From contig JAEMBT020000006.1 in NCBI GenBank assembly GCA_018873245.2, positions 5,043,855 through 5,107,854 of the forward strand: a stretch of 64,000 nt of DNA, in the 5' to 3' direction. Numbering within the stretch: position 1 is the first letter of the stretch; the number at the start of each line of letters is the position of its first letter. This DNA comes from Archegozetes longisetosus (Eukaryota > Arthropoda > Arachnida > Sarcoptiformes > Trhypochthoniidae). The notes beneath the pieces were generated by a model. The model made no database searches, had not been told where the DNA came from, and saw nothing but the letters and a program-made list of their open reading frames with translations. This document shows, one piece after another, positions 1 to 13,126 of this stretch. Made by a program: the position numbers and the translations under genes.

Positions 1-82
1 GAAAGAACTTTGCTTGAACTTCACTTTAAAAACATTACTAAAATATTGAAACACGTTTTAATTAAATTTAATTGACTCGAAG

Positions 83-3014
83 GGATACAATTCAGATAAA
101 GAATACATCGCATGTCAGGGACCACTCAGATCAACTGTCAATGACTTTTTTCGGATGATTATTGAACGAAATGTAAAAATAGTCGTTATGTTAACGCAAT
201 GCATTGAGAAAGGAAGGGTAAGTGACATTGTCATTCCAAAAATTGGTGCTTCAAAGTAAAAATTCTAAACATATCTTTGCCTAAATCATAGCAAAAATGT
301 GAAAAGTATTGGCCGAGTAGCGATGATTTGGAAGAATCAAAAGATTCAACGACTCCAACCTTAGACTTTGATGATATATCGGTAGAACTGCTGAATGAAA
401 GAACTGAAAATGATTTTATTATTAGAGATCTTAGGCTTGTAAAAGTGAGATTAAAGTCTATTTTGATCTTCAATTAATTGAATTCAGATCTAATTATTAA
501 TTTGGACGCTTTAGGATGATTCATATCACTTATTAACTCAATTCCACTTCAGTCAGTGGCCTGATTTTGGTTGTCCTCAAAATCCATTATCACTCATTCA
601 TCTCATTGAAGTCATTCGCAAACACTTAGATACAATATCACTGGAAAGCAGTCAAGAGCAGCAAGACAAAAATTGCCCGATTCTTGTTCATTGCAGGTAA
701 GATACTGAAAAAAAAGGTTAGCTTCATGCTTAAAAATATTTCGCAGTAAAATTACAGTAAAATTAAAAAGATCTTAAACCAATAGTTGCTGCTAAAAATC
801 TTGTTTCTAAACTAATGTTCGGGTGACTTTGATTTACAATTTTAGTCAAAAGTATTTTAACTGAAATAAATGTAGAGATTCATATGCTGACAATACAACT
901 GCTTTTATAAATAGTAAAATTAAAAAGAGTGAGTCAAAGAGAAAATACCTCCTATTGAAGCAATTTCTATTGAAAGTCTGTAAAAGTAATATTAAAATAC
1001 ATATACATAATCTGTTATATGCGGTGTATATAACAGAAAAGCATTGAAAATGTGTAGGCCGTAAGAATTATACGATTGATATGACGAACTGAAAACCTGC
1101 ACTTAGACGCAATGACTTTCCCCAGAATTGATAAAACTATAACCAAAGTAAATGTAATATTTGTTTGACATGATGGTTAGCGCTGGCGTGGGTCGAAGCG
1201 GAACATTCATAGCTGTCGATCGAATCTGGCAAAAGCTGTACAAGATTGGGCTCAGTAGTGACCGATCATGGAATCCAGATACTACTATTGATGTCTTCGG
1301 CACTGTTTGTGACATGAGAAAAAATAGACCAAATATGGTTCAAACAGAGGCAAGTCTTTTGTGCGTTGGAGGAGCTCTTAAGCTATTAGTGTCTACATTT
1401 TATTAGATTGTTGTGTTTATTAGATTATGAACTTTCAATTTTTATACCAAAACTATCGGTTTTCGATATCGAATCAAAAGTTGGATCTATCTATGTTTAG
1501 CTGTTTTTCAAAACCCATATCCAGAATATGAGACAAATTGAGGCTTAATAGGAATATAACTAGATTAAAATTGTCTTACTGCATATACAAATAGTAACAA
1601 GCACAATAGTTAGATATTTAATAGTTTTATCATTAACTATATAACATATTAAGAGTACACTAGGTTTTGTTTACTAACCGATAAGTTAGTGTTTATTTTG
1701 TAACAGAAATGTTTCAGCTTCAGAAAAGATAGTTTTTTTTAGAAAAATGAGACCAAACTTTACTTAGCAAAATACTTGAAAACTGCAATTCACTGCAATC
1801 AGTCAGTCAGCATTAGTTTTTCAATAGGAATATTTTGAAGCGTTGGTCGAAAGACTTTCATCTGGTGTCATTTACACTCTGCACAGCTCTCACACAAGCC
1901 TCAAAACATTAAACCTACTCAATAATAGTCTTAAATGTTACTGATTTTCTCCTATAGTAAATTGTAACTTACGTATTACTCTTGTTTACATCTTTGTGGG
2001 CTAATATGGCCTTAGGCTTAGACTTGGATTTCTTTTTTTAAGTTGTTGTGAAATGTATTATTTAATTAATTACATTGTTTTCTACAGGATCAATATATTT
2101 ATATCTACGAATGCGTTAAGTATTTAATTGAGAAAATTGAGAGCGAGAGCGAGAGCGGGAGCATGAGCGAGAGCAAGAGCTTAAACGAAAGCGACAACTT
2201 ATGCAAAAGCTCGGACCCCAACGAAAAGCAACACTTAGGGGAAAACCTGAACCAAAACACAAGCAGTCATTCAGAAGATGCTCAGATAAAAGTTGAAGGT
2301 ATAACACACTCATAGCCTTTGAATAAGTCATTTATAGATTTATCTTATGTACATATCGAAAAGAATAGCGATATTTTGCTTTGCGAAACAAACACGACTG
2401 GAGAATAACTGACTCCTCAAAGTTAAATAAGTACTTTTCGAGCTATTGCTCTGTGTGTGAATCTTTGAAGAGTAATTTGTCCGTAGTTGTCATTATATGA
2501 AAGCATTGTATTAAAGGGCTATCAGATAATAGTTATGAACTCTTTATTTGTTAATAACTAGATTCAACCTAAATTTGTCAACAAAGCCCTAATATTATCA
2601 TAACAAATAAGATTCATTAGTGGGTAAGTCGATTACTTAAACTAAAGTGAGTAGTTAGTATTAAATACTTGAGAGAGAAGGTGCTTAGCTTAGCGGTAAC
2701 CAAAAAATTAGGACTTCAAATCATAGCTCTAGTAATTTATGTTAATATGAACAGTTTGTCTTTGTCTCAAAACAAAAGCTTTACATAAAATTAAGGCTTT
2801 CATCAATTATATTGAAATTCTGTTCACTAATTATTCAAATATTTATACATTAGTAGATGCGATCGATGTGGTGGACGACAATTGCCTGAAAGAAGATAAA
2901 GAATCTGTTAATAATAATAAGAATAATGATGATACGTTAAGCGAAAGCAATAGCGGAGCTTTTGTTAATCATCAGTTCTGTTTAGATGAAGATTCTGAAA
3001 ACACTGAATTATAG
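83..3014 (+). CDS. Ptp10D-like receptor tyrosine phosphatase paralogue, 3' end only
   Basis: This is the C-terminal part of a receptor-type protein tyrosine phosphatase; the 5' part lies left of the window. Six exons join in frame to 335 residues: 83-217, 292-444, 515-696, 1181-1349, 2088-2298, 2857-3014. Seen: the [11 protein letters not shown] substrate-loop region, the WPDFGCP loop carrying the general acid Asp, and the intact signature [10 protein letters not shown], with the catalytic Cys split from the rest of the motif by an intron. Exon order and sequence match the complete Ptp10D gene at 13127-19047, so this is a tandem paralogue, but it is strongly diverged between KCEKYWP and WPDF. 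The tail is longer than in the neighbour and is rich in Ser-Glu repeats and acidic or Asn runs. The introns at 697-1180, 1350-2087 and 2299-2856 show no genes; the second has a GC donor. The exon 1 acceptor is the least certain boundary. Activity is inferred from intact motifs. Confidence 0.85.
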
Positions 3015-3120
3015 GATTTAAATTAGTTAGAATTGCAATATTTATATTTTAGTCTATAAAGTGTTGATTTCGATGCTTTCCATTAGATTATGTAAATAAG
3101 TCACTCATGAAATTCAAGTC

Positions 3121-3126
3121 AATAAA
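3121..3126 (+). terminator. Poly(A) signal of the first phosphatase gene
   Basis: An AATAAA hexamer lies 107 bases after the stop codon, a normal distance for a short 3' UTR. The match is only a hexamer in AT-rich DNA. Confidence 0.4.
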
Positions 3127-6100
3127 TTAACTTTGAATAATTGTAGCCAAGTTTTAACTTGATAATCGACTCAAAGTTTCAGTAGACAATTTCAGGTTGA
3201 AAAAGATAGGTTATATTAGATCTCAATCATGAATAAATTGAATACTTAATAAACTTGAAATTTAATCTATTAGACTATTTCAAATTATTCATCAAAAGAG
3301 AACAATACGAATGTTATAGTTCTGTTAAATTACCATCTTATCGAAGAGTTCATTTGGAAAATTTACTTTTTATTGCATCGTTTCATGTTTGAATGAACTG
3401 CAATTTGCTTTAATGCAAAAATTAAGTTTATCTCAATAGACATTTTTAACTTGAAATAGGTATCTAAATAGCACATGTATTTTTTTATCTCATACTATTA
3501 TCTTTTTATCGTTTATCGAATTTATTATAAGTTATTAACTTTTGAAGACGCTATTAGAGCAAATTTGTCGATTGGTATTTTTTCAAGTAGACTATTGCAA
3601 AATATCTGCAGAAATTGCACGCATTGGCTTTAAAATTATGTGACATAAAAATAATTTTGATAGCTGCATAACGTGTTGTGCAATAAATAAATAAAAGTGT
3701 AACATTAATTCTTTTAAGGCTAAGTAATACAAAGTGAGCGGCAGTCATTTGTGTGTCTCGTTCAATATTTAGATCATGGCTATAATCACTATTCAAAACT
3801 ATTTCGATTCAAATGTGAAAAATTGCAGAAATCTTATAGCATCGAAGACAGTCTATGATTGCGATTAAGTCTTTTTGATAATCCTTTGGAACAGTCATAG
3901 ATGTTCTCTAGCCATAAATATCTAAAACATATCCTCAGAGGACTTTAGAGAAGATTATGACTAACAATATTATAACCTTGAGGTTAGTGGGTCTGTGGGA
4001 ACAAACAATTATAATATGCAATTATTGGATAGTAAGAAATGCAAAAACAAAATTTTCAAATAGCAGTCAAATGTTTTTCTGTCTTAAGTCGAGGCGTAAG
4101 TTTTTAAGTGTGTTTCCACTACTTAAGTAACTTTAGGTCAAACTACAGGTTAAGTTCTTCCAATGTTAGACAACAACAGACATTAATGACTTTGATGATA
4201 AATTTTGGGCGCCTTCAGCTCAACAAAACAGTTTGCGATGAGCCGAAACTTCCTAAATATTAGCCTTGCTTTCGAAAGTTGAAGTTAAAAAGCTGAGAAA
4301 CAAAACAACAATTTCTCTCTCTTTCGACAGTTGTGTTGCCATGGTCTCTATCCCAAAAATCCTATCATTTCCAACTTGAATATCATTTTAGGAATACTTA
4401 GCAAATCAATCAATAATTGCATAATTACTTCGGTCGACGAGAGAGAAATAAAGTGAAAAACATTTTTTCTCGATAGATATTTCAAGATTGTTTTCGAGCT
4501 AGATATCAGTCCATTAGCGGATTTGTTTGTTTCGTAAGTTTGCCTCAAAGCCATTTTCACTTTCTATTTACTTCCTCACAAGTCATTAATGTTTATGATC
4601 TGATAATTTGCTTCGTTTTTTATGTGTATCTAATGCTTCACTTATCAAATTACACAACAGTCAAAACTATAATTAATATATAAAGTAAATAAACAAGTTA
4701 TGAGACATCTTCGTAGAGAATATTGAGATAACTTTTCAAAGTTCAGTGCTTTACTTGTGTCAGTTGGCTCATTATTGCCAAAATTATTAGAAATAGTCGA
4801 TTGTCATTAACTCCAAACCCTCGAGTAGGGGATATGTACTCAAAGTAAACTTTAGCGTTGAAGAATCGACTAAAACTTGTTCAGAGTGAGCTTTCCTTAG
4901 ATAAGCTATTATTATTAGCTGAATGCAAGCAGATCTGATCTTTAGATAACTCTATCAATATTTGTTTGTTTTGCTTTGTTTCTGGAAGTCACTTCATTTT
5001 TGTATTGGAAAAATTGGTCGCTTTGCATAAAAACCCTTCCTTCAAATTTCTAACTGCATTAGACGCACTAACTTGTGCAATTTTTTAAAAACTTATCAAA
5101 TCTCTGAAGGAGCAAAGGGTTCGTAGTTGTTCTACTAAATTGGTTGGTAAATAAAGCAGATATATTAAAAATAGATTACTATACAATTAACTTTATTAGT
5201 CATTCCGATGCTGTCGATTCAATTTCTTGGACATTTTAGTGGTCAAATCCAACAGTTAACAACTAAAATTTAAACCATTGAGTCAATATCTAATGTAACG
5301 ATTTGTTAAAATTTTAACTGAATAGGTATTTACGAATCAAAAGCATGAGATCGTTAAATGACTGAGCGTACAGATCATAGCTACAAGTCTGACTCGATGA
5401 ATGAGTGGTCAAATTGCTTATTGCGATATATCCATAGCAAACCAAACGTCATAATCAGTTTATTCCTCGCGCCTGATAAGCAGAAGTGGTGCTAATACTT
5501 GCGAAAGCGTACGAATCCCACGACATAACGATCACAAGACCTAATGTGATTTAGTGAATAGTTAGAACTAAATGTGATTGTGTAAACTATAGAATCTGGA
5601 AAAATGACAGTTCGAAGTGAAAGTAAGCGTAAATGTTGTGGCATAATCTTGTATGTATGACTGGCGTTGTCTTATCCAATAGAGACTTGGGAAGTAGAAC
5701 GCGATAGAGCGATACAGTAGGCCATTCTTGTGGGGGCCACACACGCACACTCCAAACATTATTATACTATACTTTAAATCATTATTTCTGACCGATATAG
5801 ACGAATATACTTCTTCTCCGCATGTATAACTGTTATATAAGAGCCAGTCTCTCTTATTAAAGCTCATATCTCTCTCAAGCTTCTGATTTGACTTCTGATG
5901 CGTTCACTTGTTTCGCTTGAGAACTGTTTAAATTGAATTATTTTCTAATAGGATCTTTTTTATTCCAATCAATTTGTTTGAGTCAATTGCCTTCTAGAAA
6001 ACAATTCTCATACTTGTGATCTCAAGAGTGTGATATTAAATTCATGATGGTATGTATGATTTTCTGTTTAACTAATTCTCATAGTTTCTAATCAATTTTT

Positions 6101-8280
6101 TAAAATGAGCTTCCATGTCTCTAATTATTCATTCAAATAATTTAATGCAAAAGTTATTTAATGAATTTCTAAAATTATTTTGATCGGTTCTGATCTTAAA
6201 TTAAAACTTTGAGTAAATTTAAATAGAGCTCAAACTTCATACTCGCTGTATTCAGAATATTTTCATGAATAAAAATTTGTGTTTAAATTAGTTCTACAAA
6301 CTTGAATAAGAAAAATTTCTAAATAGTAAAACTTATGACAAAACTTGAATCACTCTAACGATAGTAAAGTGATATTAAAGTACAACCGAAGGGTGTGAGT
6401 GGTTTATGATTTTCATATCTTAATCTTTCAAACTTGAGTTGCAGGTTTGATTTATAGACATAAATTCAGGTTTATTTTTAGTAAGATTTGCAGACTTTTA
6501 CATTAAAGTTAATAATAAAACGTACGTTTTTCGATTTCGAACAGTAAATTGACATTGATTTATGAAAATTCATGTTTTTTAAGTGCTTGACGCATCTAAT
6601 TTGCATAATTTTGTTTTCGACGGTTATATAATGATGTTCGAGTTCGCATTACTTTCATAACTTTCACATTCGGATCACTTATTTTGTGGTTTAGCAGGAA
6701 TGTGGTAAACATTTTGCAATTCATTCAAAGTAATTCTGAGTTATTTGATCATTCACTTAAGAGAACTTGACGCAAAAGTTGAAAACAGTTCTATCGCTTA
6801 TACTTTGAGCTTTAATCTTGAGCTCACGTAATGAGTGAATGTTATTATGAGCACAAAAAATACTTAATTAGCTGCTTTCATTCAATTAATATCTCTTGAA
6901 GATATCTAGTAAAATAACTCATTTTGTCTAGATATCAATACGAACAGTTCAATTATCCATCGAAAGTAGGTTCATAATGCAATCGACAAGTTTCTAATTT
7001 TCAAAACAAATATTTGATTTAAACTGAACGCAAAAATCTTCCTCTCCTGCAAACATTTCATATACTTTTAGAAATCCTTTTGAGTGCCCAAACGTACAAA
7101 CAATATTGAGGCGAAATAAAGTTGATTGTATCCGGGGCTGAGCAGCTAATCTAATGCTTTATCTAACTTTTCAGAGATTAGTTTACTTAAAAGAAAACAA
7201 TATTGTATTTATAGCTCGATTTATACCAAAAATTGAAAGTTTGATTTGTCTTTTTTTTCTATAAACTTCAAACCCAAGATCAAGGACTAAAAGCTTAAAA
7301 TACTTTAAACCAATATATCCTTAAACTTTGATCTTTGCTTTATTTAATGAGTGTTCCATACTTCAATGTGACACATCGGACGATAGAATTACTTTTAAAG
7401 TGTCATAAATGTCTTTAAAAGTAGTTGTAGTTTAATGTTCGTTATATACAACAAATTTTGGTTCAACTACTTTTCCAGTGCTTACTGCCCTAAAATGCCG
7501 TTTAAAGGGTTCTCCATAAGCGATCATTTCTTTATTGTTGTGAAGCTCTTGTCTCTAATGACAATTAAATTTATCAATAAACTAGTGAACTTTGGCATGA
7601 TTTTGTACCACTTCTATCAGCCCTAATGCATGCATTGAGTCTCTGAGTACATGATACTTCTTCCAACCATAAGATACTATGAAAAGATCAATCGATTATA
7701 GTGAAAATGTATTGAGTGAAATAGAAAGTAATCAGTTTTCATTACAACTATGTAATGCAATGGACAGTATTTTGATGTGAATCCTGATTTGCTTAAAACA
7801 TTTTGCCACTACTACAGCTCAAAATCAATTTTTCATCTTCAATATTATCTTAATTTTGGTGAAATTTGCTCGTCTAAAGCAAAAGTTTTTCAAAAGTAAA
7901 ACCGTGGAAATGCGTGGCATCAAAATGAAGATTAATTGAGCGCAAAAAAAGTTGTGCAAACTTTTCGCGAATAGGAGTTTTTCGAAAACAAAAATAGTTT
8001 TAGAGAATATGATTAATGCTTATTGTTTAGGGTCTGATATTGTCTCACATAGACTTTTTGCGCACATCTGTGTCTTGTTTTTTCTCTCTGTTTTTCGTTT
8101 TCGATTGACTCAATTGCATAATAGAAAATCTCATTCAATCAGAATTGACATGAAAACGATGTTTTCAGATAACACGCACTCCAAGGAAAGAGAAAGAGAA
8201 GGAGGAGTAGAGGAGGAGAAGGAGAGCAGCAAAATATCCAAATATTATGGTCTTGTTCTTGTTTCATAATAGGTCCATTC
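3127..8280. other. Gene-poor AT-rich intergenic stretch
   Basis: About 5 kb between the first phosphatase and the insulin-like gene. I see no reading frame with protein-like composition, no splice-compatible exons and no clear inverted repeats. It may hold distal regulatory DNA or undetected 5' exons of the insulin-like gene, but nothing in the sequence shows this. Confidence 0.5.
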
Positions 8281-8290
8281 AACAAAACAA

Positions 8291-8298
8291 TATATAAG
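8291..8298 (+). promoter_or_regulatory. Candidate TATA box for the insulin-like gene
   Basis: TATATAAG is followed about 30 bases later by CTCATTC, an arthropod-like initiator. The coding exon at 9568 is directly preceded by ACAG, a possible acceptor, so a non-coding first exon starting near 8325 is conceivable. This is inference only; TATA-like strings are frequent in such AT-rich DNA. Confidence 0.25.
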
Positions 8299-9567
8299 TT
8301 GCGAGTTGTAAACAACTCATAATCTCATTCAAACTTAGCTCACACTTTCCAAACATTTGCCCATTTATTTGCTTATATCAATCGATTTATTTGTCAAATA
8401 CTTGTCAAACTTTTGTTCAACAGTTTAAATACAAACTATTTATGCAACTGATTCAATACTTTGCACAATTTATTTAAAGACTGCTTTGTGTGTATTCATT
8501 TTTTCAAGTCTATGTTCAAATAATTAAAAGTGAATCAAAATATATAAAGATGTGTTGTTAAAAAAAGTACAAGCTATCGATCGACTTTTGGAGAATAGCA
8601 AAACAATTTGAAGTAATCTTAAGAGTGTATTATTGATAAATTGGAGTTTTATGTGCTAATTGTTTTGATAAATAACCTGAAAATATAACGATGATCTGAG
8701 TCCCACTTTTCAAAACAATTTAAGCTCACAAGTATCACTAAAATGTGACTTTCAATCCTCGAATGGAGCCGCAAAATAGCAAAATAAATGGATAAAAGAT
8801 ATCGGGGTGCGATTAGCTTCTACTAGAATTTGTTTTGTAGGAAACTGCTTATTGAGGCAAACTTTATTCTATACATCGCAAGCTTTCTCTCAAAACAAAA
8901 TATGTTGCAGGAAAGCATTACCGATTATGCTTCGAATCCATAACAAAACTTGTAACCAAGGTTTTTACAATATTCTGCGAATTAATTAAAAAATTTTGTT
9001 ATACATTTGTTTCTAATTGACAAAGTTTCGAAACCAACTAATTTGTGACAGAGATAAGTTTGAAGTGTTTGATTCAAAGTTTGTTTGCAATTAGTTTTTC
9101 AATTTATTAATTATATGTATATATTTGTGCCAAACCTCTCAAACAAACGTAATGTAAGAATACCGGAAAGATTTTGTTTGATTTGAAAATTGTACTAGCA
9201 AGCTGCAGAGAGTTTAGATTAATTTTAGATTTTTTAAAGCTTTCCATTCATAAGAAAGTATTTGCTATGATAGAACCTGTATTTACTTTAAGCTTAACGA
9301 TTAAGTGCTATGACTGTCATTTTTTGCGTCATCAAATAATCCCATCTATCCCTTCGTAAACCAGAAATCTATGGATTTAGTGTCTATTACACTTCTATAA
9401 TTAGATATGAAGAATTATTACGTAAATAACGCACACTTTAACTAAGAATTAGCCGTATCTTTGATCAGATTTTCATGCTATACCTTAAGAGTTAAACTTA
9501 ATTGATCTATAAATGTCTGTAATTAGTTAAATTAAAGATAATTCTTTACTAATCTATCAAAAAACAG

Positions 9568-10632
9568 ATGCACTCATCAATGACACCATCATCTTTAATA
9601 TTGGCGACACTTTTATCGCTCTATATTTTGACAATTTCACTATTTAGCGCATCTTTAGCACTTCCAGCGAGTGCTCCTGATCTTATAAATAATGAACAGT
9701 ATCAGCATATTATTAAAACCCGATCCGCTGCTCAAAAGTATTGCGGTAATAATATTGTTAGCATTTTAAGTTTATTATGCGATGGAAACTATTTCAGTCC
9801 ATCGAAGAGGAATAGTATTAACCAAGACTCGAAACAAAACAAATTCAATAGTGGTATGATTCAGTTATACGAACTCTTCCTCAGGTATCAGTCTCATTTT
9901 TCAGTTATTTTTCATTCAGGTGATGGAACTTTTTGGGACGATATGACACCAAACGCAGAATTTAAGCCACCAGAAGTTGGATCAAATGACTATTTTATTG
10001 ATCCTAAGAGAGCGTTCTCATTAATAAATGGTCAACCGAGTGCTGATAATTTCAATAGAAATAGAAGAGGTTTGTATTGACAAGTTTCATACTGTTTATA
10101 ATTAGACACTACGGAGAAAGATGAGCAGAGTTTTCTATTGTTGTATAATAAGTGCCATTACAAGAAAAAAAGTTGAGTTGTTCAACAAGATTGAGTATAT
10201 TAATCTGGTATGTACTTTACAGCTCAGAGCTCGCTTCACATAGTACATTTTTTTCTTGTAATAGGATTCATGAAATACCTTGTAGTGAAAGGAATCTCAT
10301 GTCCTTATCAATCAACACAAAATTAAGCTATTGCTCAGTCATTTGTTCAAGAGAGCCATTTGTATTCAGATCAGTGACTTGATTAATTTGAAATTTGAAA
10401 AAATTCATTTAACAGCTTGAGAACAAAAAACTGTGCAATCTATCCAATGAAAATGTCCGCAAAATGAAATCTATATTAAAAAGCGCAACAATAGTAAACT
10501 TTTACCATTGTTTTCCATACTGTAAATGAGTTGCATTGATAAGAATAATAATCTTGAATCGTTACAGGAATTGTTGAGGAATGCTGTAAAAAGGCCTGTA
10601 CTGTGAAAGAATTGTACTCTTACTGCAATTGA
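9568..10632 (+). CDS. Insulin-like peptide precursor (two exons)
   Basis: A secreted hormone precursor of the insulin family, expected to signal through an insulin-type receptor. Exon 1 (9568-10069) encodes a hydrophobic signal peptide (about residues 10-35) and a B chain with CGNNIVSILSLLC, i.e. Cys59 and Cys71 with the canonical C-X11-C spacing. A KR site follows at 80-81, then a long C peptide ending in RR at 166-167. Exon 2 (10568-10632) supplies the A chain: GIVEECC at its start, YCN at its end, and four Cys in the CC-X3-C-X8-C pattern. The splice is phase 1: the last G of exon 1 plus GA completes Gly168 directly after the RR processing site. Total 188 residues. The 498-base intron (10070-10567) shows nothing else. 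ACAG precedes the ATG, so a 5' UTR intron is possible. AATAAA occurs at 10743. The subtype cannot be named from sequence alone. Confidence 0.9.
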
Positions 10633-10749
10633 GTGAACATCACCATAGTATTACTTGAATTGATGAAAAAGTATTTTGTCAAACGATACAGTATTGTGTT
10701 GCAATGTTTTGTCAACTTTGTTTCAAACTGCCAATCGATTGAAATAAAT

Positions 10750-11343
10750 TGAAATAAATTAAAATAAATGAAATGAATATAGAAAAAATTGAAATAACTT
10801 ATAAACTACTTATATATACATCCAATAACTAAGTATGTATTGAAATATTTAATTGCCATAACATGAATACATAATGAAATAAAGTCTATTAGAAATTGAT
10901 GACTGTTTACTAGTGTGTCACGTCAAATATTCTCTTAAATTAACAAAACAGCTGTTCATAACTAAACTCTGGTTTCAAATAACTTATTAACCATTCATGT
11001 CGATTGTTGAAATAATTTCAAACTTGTATCAAAACTAATTGTTAATCAGATAATGATTTTTTTGGTAAGTTTTCCATATTTTAATTTCAATAATTTTATA
11101 ATTTTTCAAAATTATTGTATTTCAAATCTATGTCACTTGTAATAAGTTTATAACAAAGTCTTATCAATTATTCATTAAACTTACAACTTATTAATTTTAT
11201 CAATCAATTTATGCTTTTCCTAAATATTCAATAAGTTTTTAATGCTATAGTAACTCATGTGTTACTTCTGGTACAAGTTTGCATCACTATGTCTGCATTT
11301 AAAAAGGTTTAGAAAGTTTTTAAAAGTTTTCGCAATAGAGAAC

Positions 11344-11397
<54 letters not shown>

Positions 11398-13126
11398 GGG
11401 AGGGTGAGTGAGGGAGAGAGAGAGAAATGCAAACTTTGTGCAGGCCCAACACAAAGTTAGCGTAAATCTGTTTGAAATAGCTATACGTAACTCTATTTAG
11501 GCTCAAACCCCGACTGACAGGTTTTGAATTATAGTACATTCAGACGAAAGCCATTCCTGATCGTAAAGTAGTTCAAAAGAGTAGGAATTGTTGATATACA
11601 GGAAAGGAGAGACTGAAAGAGACCAAACAAATGGTCATTTAAGCGATAAGTGATTGCGTACAACAAAACACTTATATTATGGCTATCAATGACTTCTTTC
11701 CTATTAATTTATTTGCTTTTTCCAATTAGTTAATTGAATGAAAAATTGGATATTTTTTAGTAAAATTCTTACGAAAAGCTAGTTTTCAATTGTGTTCTCA
11801 TTTTGAATGTGTCATCAAATTTATTTGCCATTATCTTGAAGTCATTTTACGTTTGCTAATGATTTAGTTCTAGATATGCGAATAATTGTATTTGTAAATA
11901 TTTTCTCAAAAAGTTATTAATTCCTATTGAAAGTGCTTTTAGTGCCTAAAACATTCAATTATTAATAGTTTCGACAAAATGTTATGAAATTTGATACTTT
12001 TTGTTCTTTAAAAAAGAGCAAACTCTGGTTTATGTCTGTTTTTAAGTTGAGGTGAGTAACAAATTTTTTGACATTTGCTTTTAATGCGCTTATTTTAACT
12101 CAATTTTAAAATGAAATCGTTCAAAAGTTGATTAAAGTATAGAAAATATATTTATGTTAATAAATGATAACTAAATAAGTTTAGCTTAATAGTTAGGTAG
12201 CAGAAAAACTAGTATTGGTTTTAAGTAATTATTGCAACATTTAGTCAATTCATGCGTTAAGAATTGATGTGAAATCGTATAGAGTTTATTGAACACAATT
12301 GACGCCTATATAGAAATGTAGGACATCTCCAATCACTCTGACTAATAGTAATTGTTTTGTATTATTTTATATTTAATTCAAACAAAAAACGTTTCAAAAA
12401 ATCACACCAAATCGTATGTTCTTAACCTTAAATAGTGATTACAATAAGAGGTATTTTTTGAGAATCAAAACTCAAATTTGTTGTTCGAAAAAATTGATAA
12501 GTTTTGTTAGTAATAACCAATAAGATAATGATTGATATAATAATTAGTGTGACTGTGAATTGAGCTCATGATACGTGCCTGAGTGTCGTAAACTTTGTTT
12601 AGAGTTTGTTCACATGTGCCAACAGACTCGAAAAATAAATGAATAGTAAGAAAAAGTTGAATATTTTGTAGAAACTGATTTGAAAATTGGCTTCAGCTGA
12701 GTGTCGTTAAGAGTAATCAATGGCTATAACTAATTGGTCCTTAAAGTTAGTTATTTTGCAATTCGAAAGTTCAAACAGACATAAAGACAAAATCAAATTT
12801 TCACTTCACTCTTAAATTAGGCAAATGTTTATAATTTTGTCAGTAATGTGTTGCTTAAAGTGCTATTCATTTGACAATTGTTGAGCTAAATTGCTTCGAA
12901 CATCTAAAAAGTTTGGTTAATTTATAGTTTCGAACTAACTTTAATTCTGAAATCAATTATCTCATTAATATTTGCATTATTTATAATGAGTTGAAATTGG
13001 AGTTAAAACTGTTTAACTAAAATATCTTAAGATTAATTAAATAATTATAATTGGTGTTTCAATTTAGATCGCATTAATGGTGAGTCAACGAAACACGAAT
13101 AACTTCAAAACTGAACAGCTATCAAA
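10750..13126. other. Intergenic stretch between insulin-like and Ptp10D genes
   Basis: About 2.4 kb. It starts with a short GAAATAAATT tandem (10740-10770) that includes the likely poly(A) signal of the insulin-like gene, and contains a GA microsatellite near 11.35 kb. I see no other gene. The last few hundred bases presumably include the Ptp10D promoter, but no clear core element stands out. Confidence 0.5.
11345..11426. repeat. (GA)n microsatellite
   Basis: About 50 bases of uninterrupted GA dinucleotides followed by an impure GGGAG/GAGAG tail. Reading frames crossing it on either strand are artefacts of the repeat. GA tracts upstream of arthropod genes can bind GAGA-type factors; that role here is speculation. 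Confidence 0.95.

Noticed and set aside
2686-2722. tRNA-like box A (TAGCTTAGCGG) with a weak box B in a phosphatase intron
   Set aside because: The two boxes are only about 15 bases apart, there is no anticodon arm and no paired acceptor stem, so it is neither a tRNA gene nor a convincing SINE head.
7952-8269. 105-codon plus-strand frame upstream of the insulin-like gene
   Set aside because: Low-complexity end (RERE/EEE from a GA-rich patch), no motif, no splice context; likely chance.
9891-9925. Possible 35-base intron in the insulin-like C peptide (GTATCA to TTCAG)
   Set aside because: Too short and its removal breaks the frame leading to the RR site; the uninterrupted frame joins perfectly to the A-chain exon.
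11257-11539. Frames on both strands across the GA microsatellite
   Set aside because: They consist mainly of RE or LS dipeptides generated by the dinucleotide repeat.
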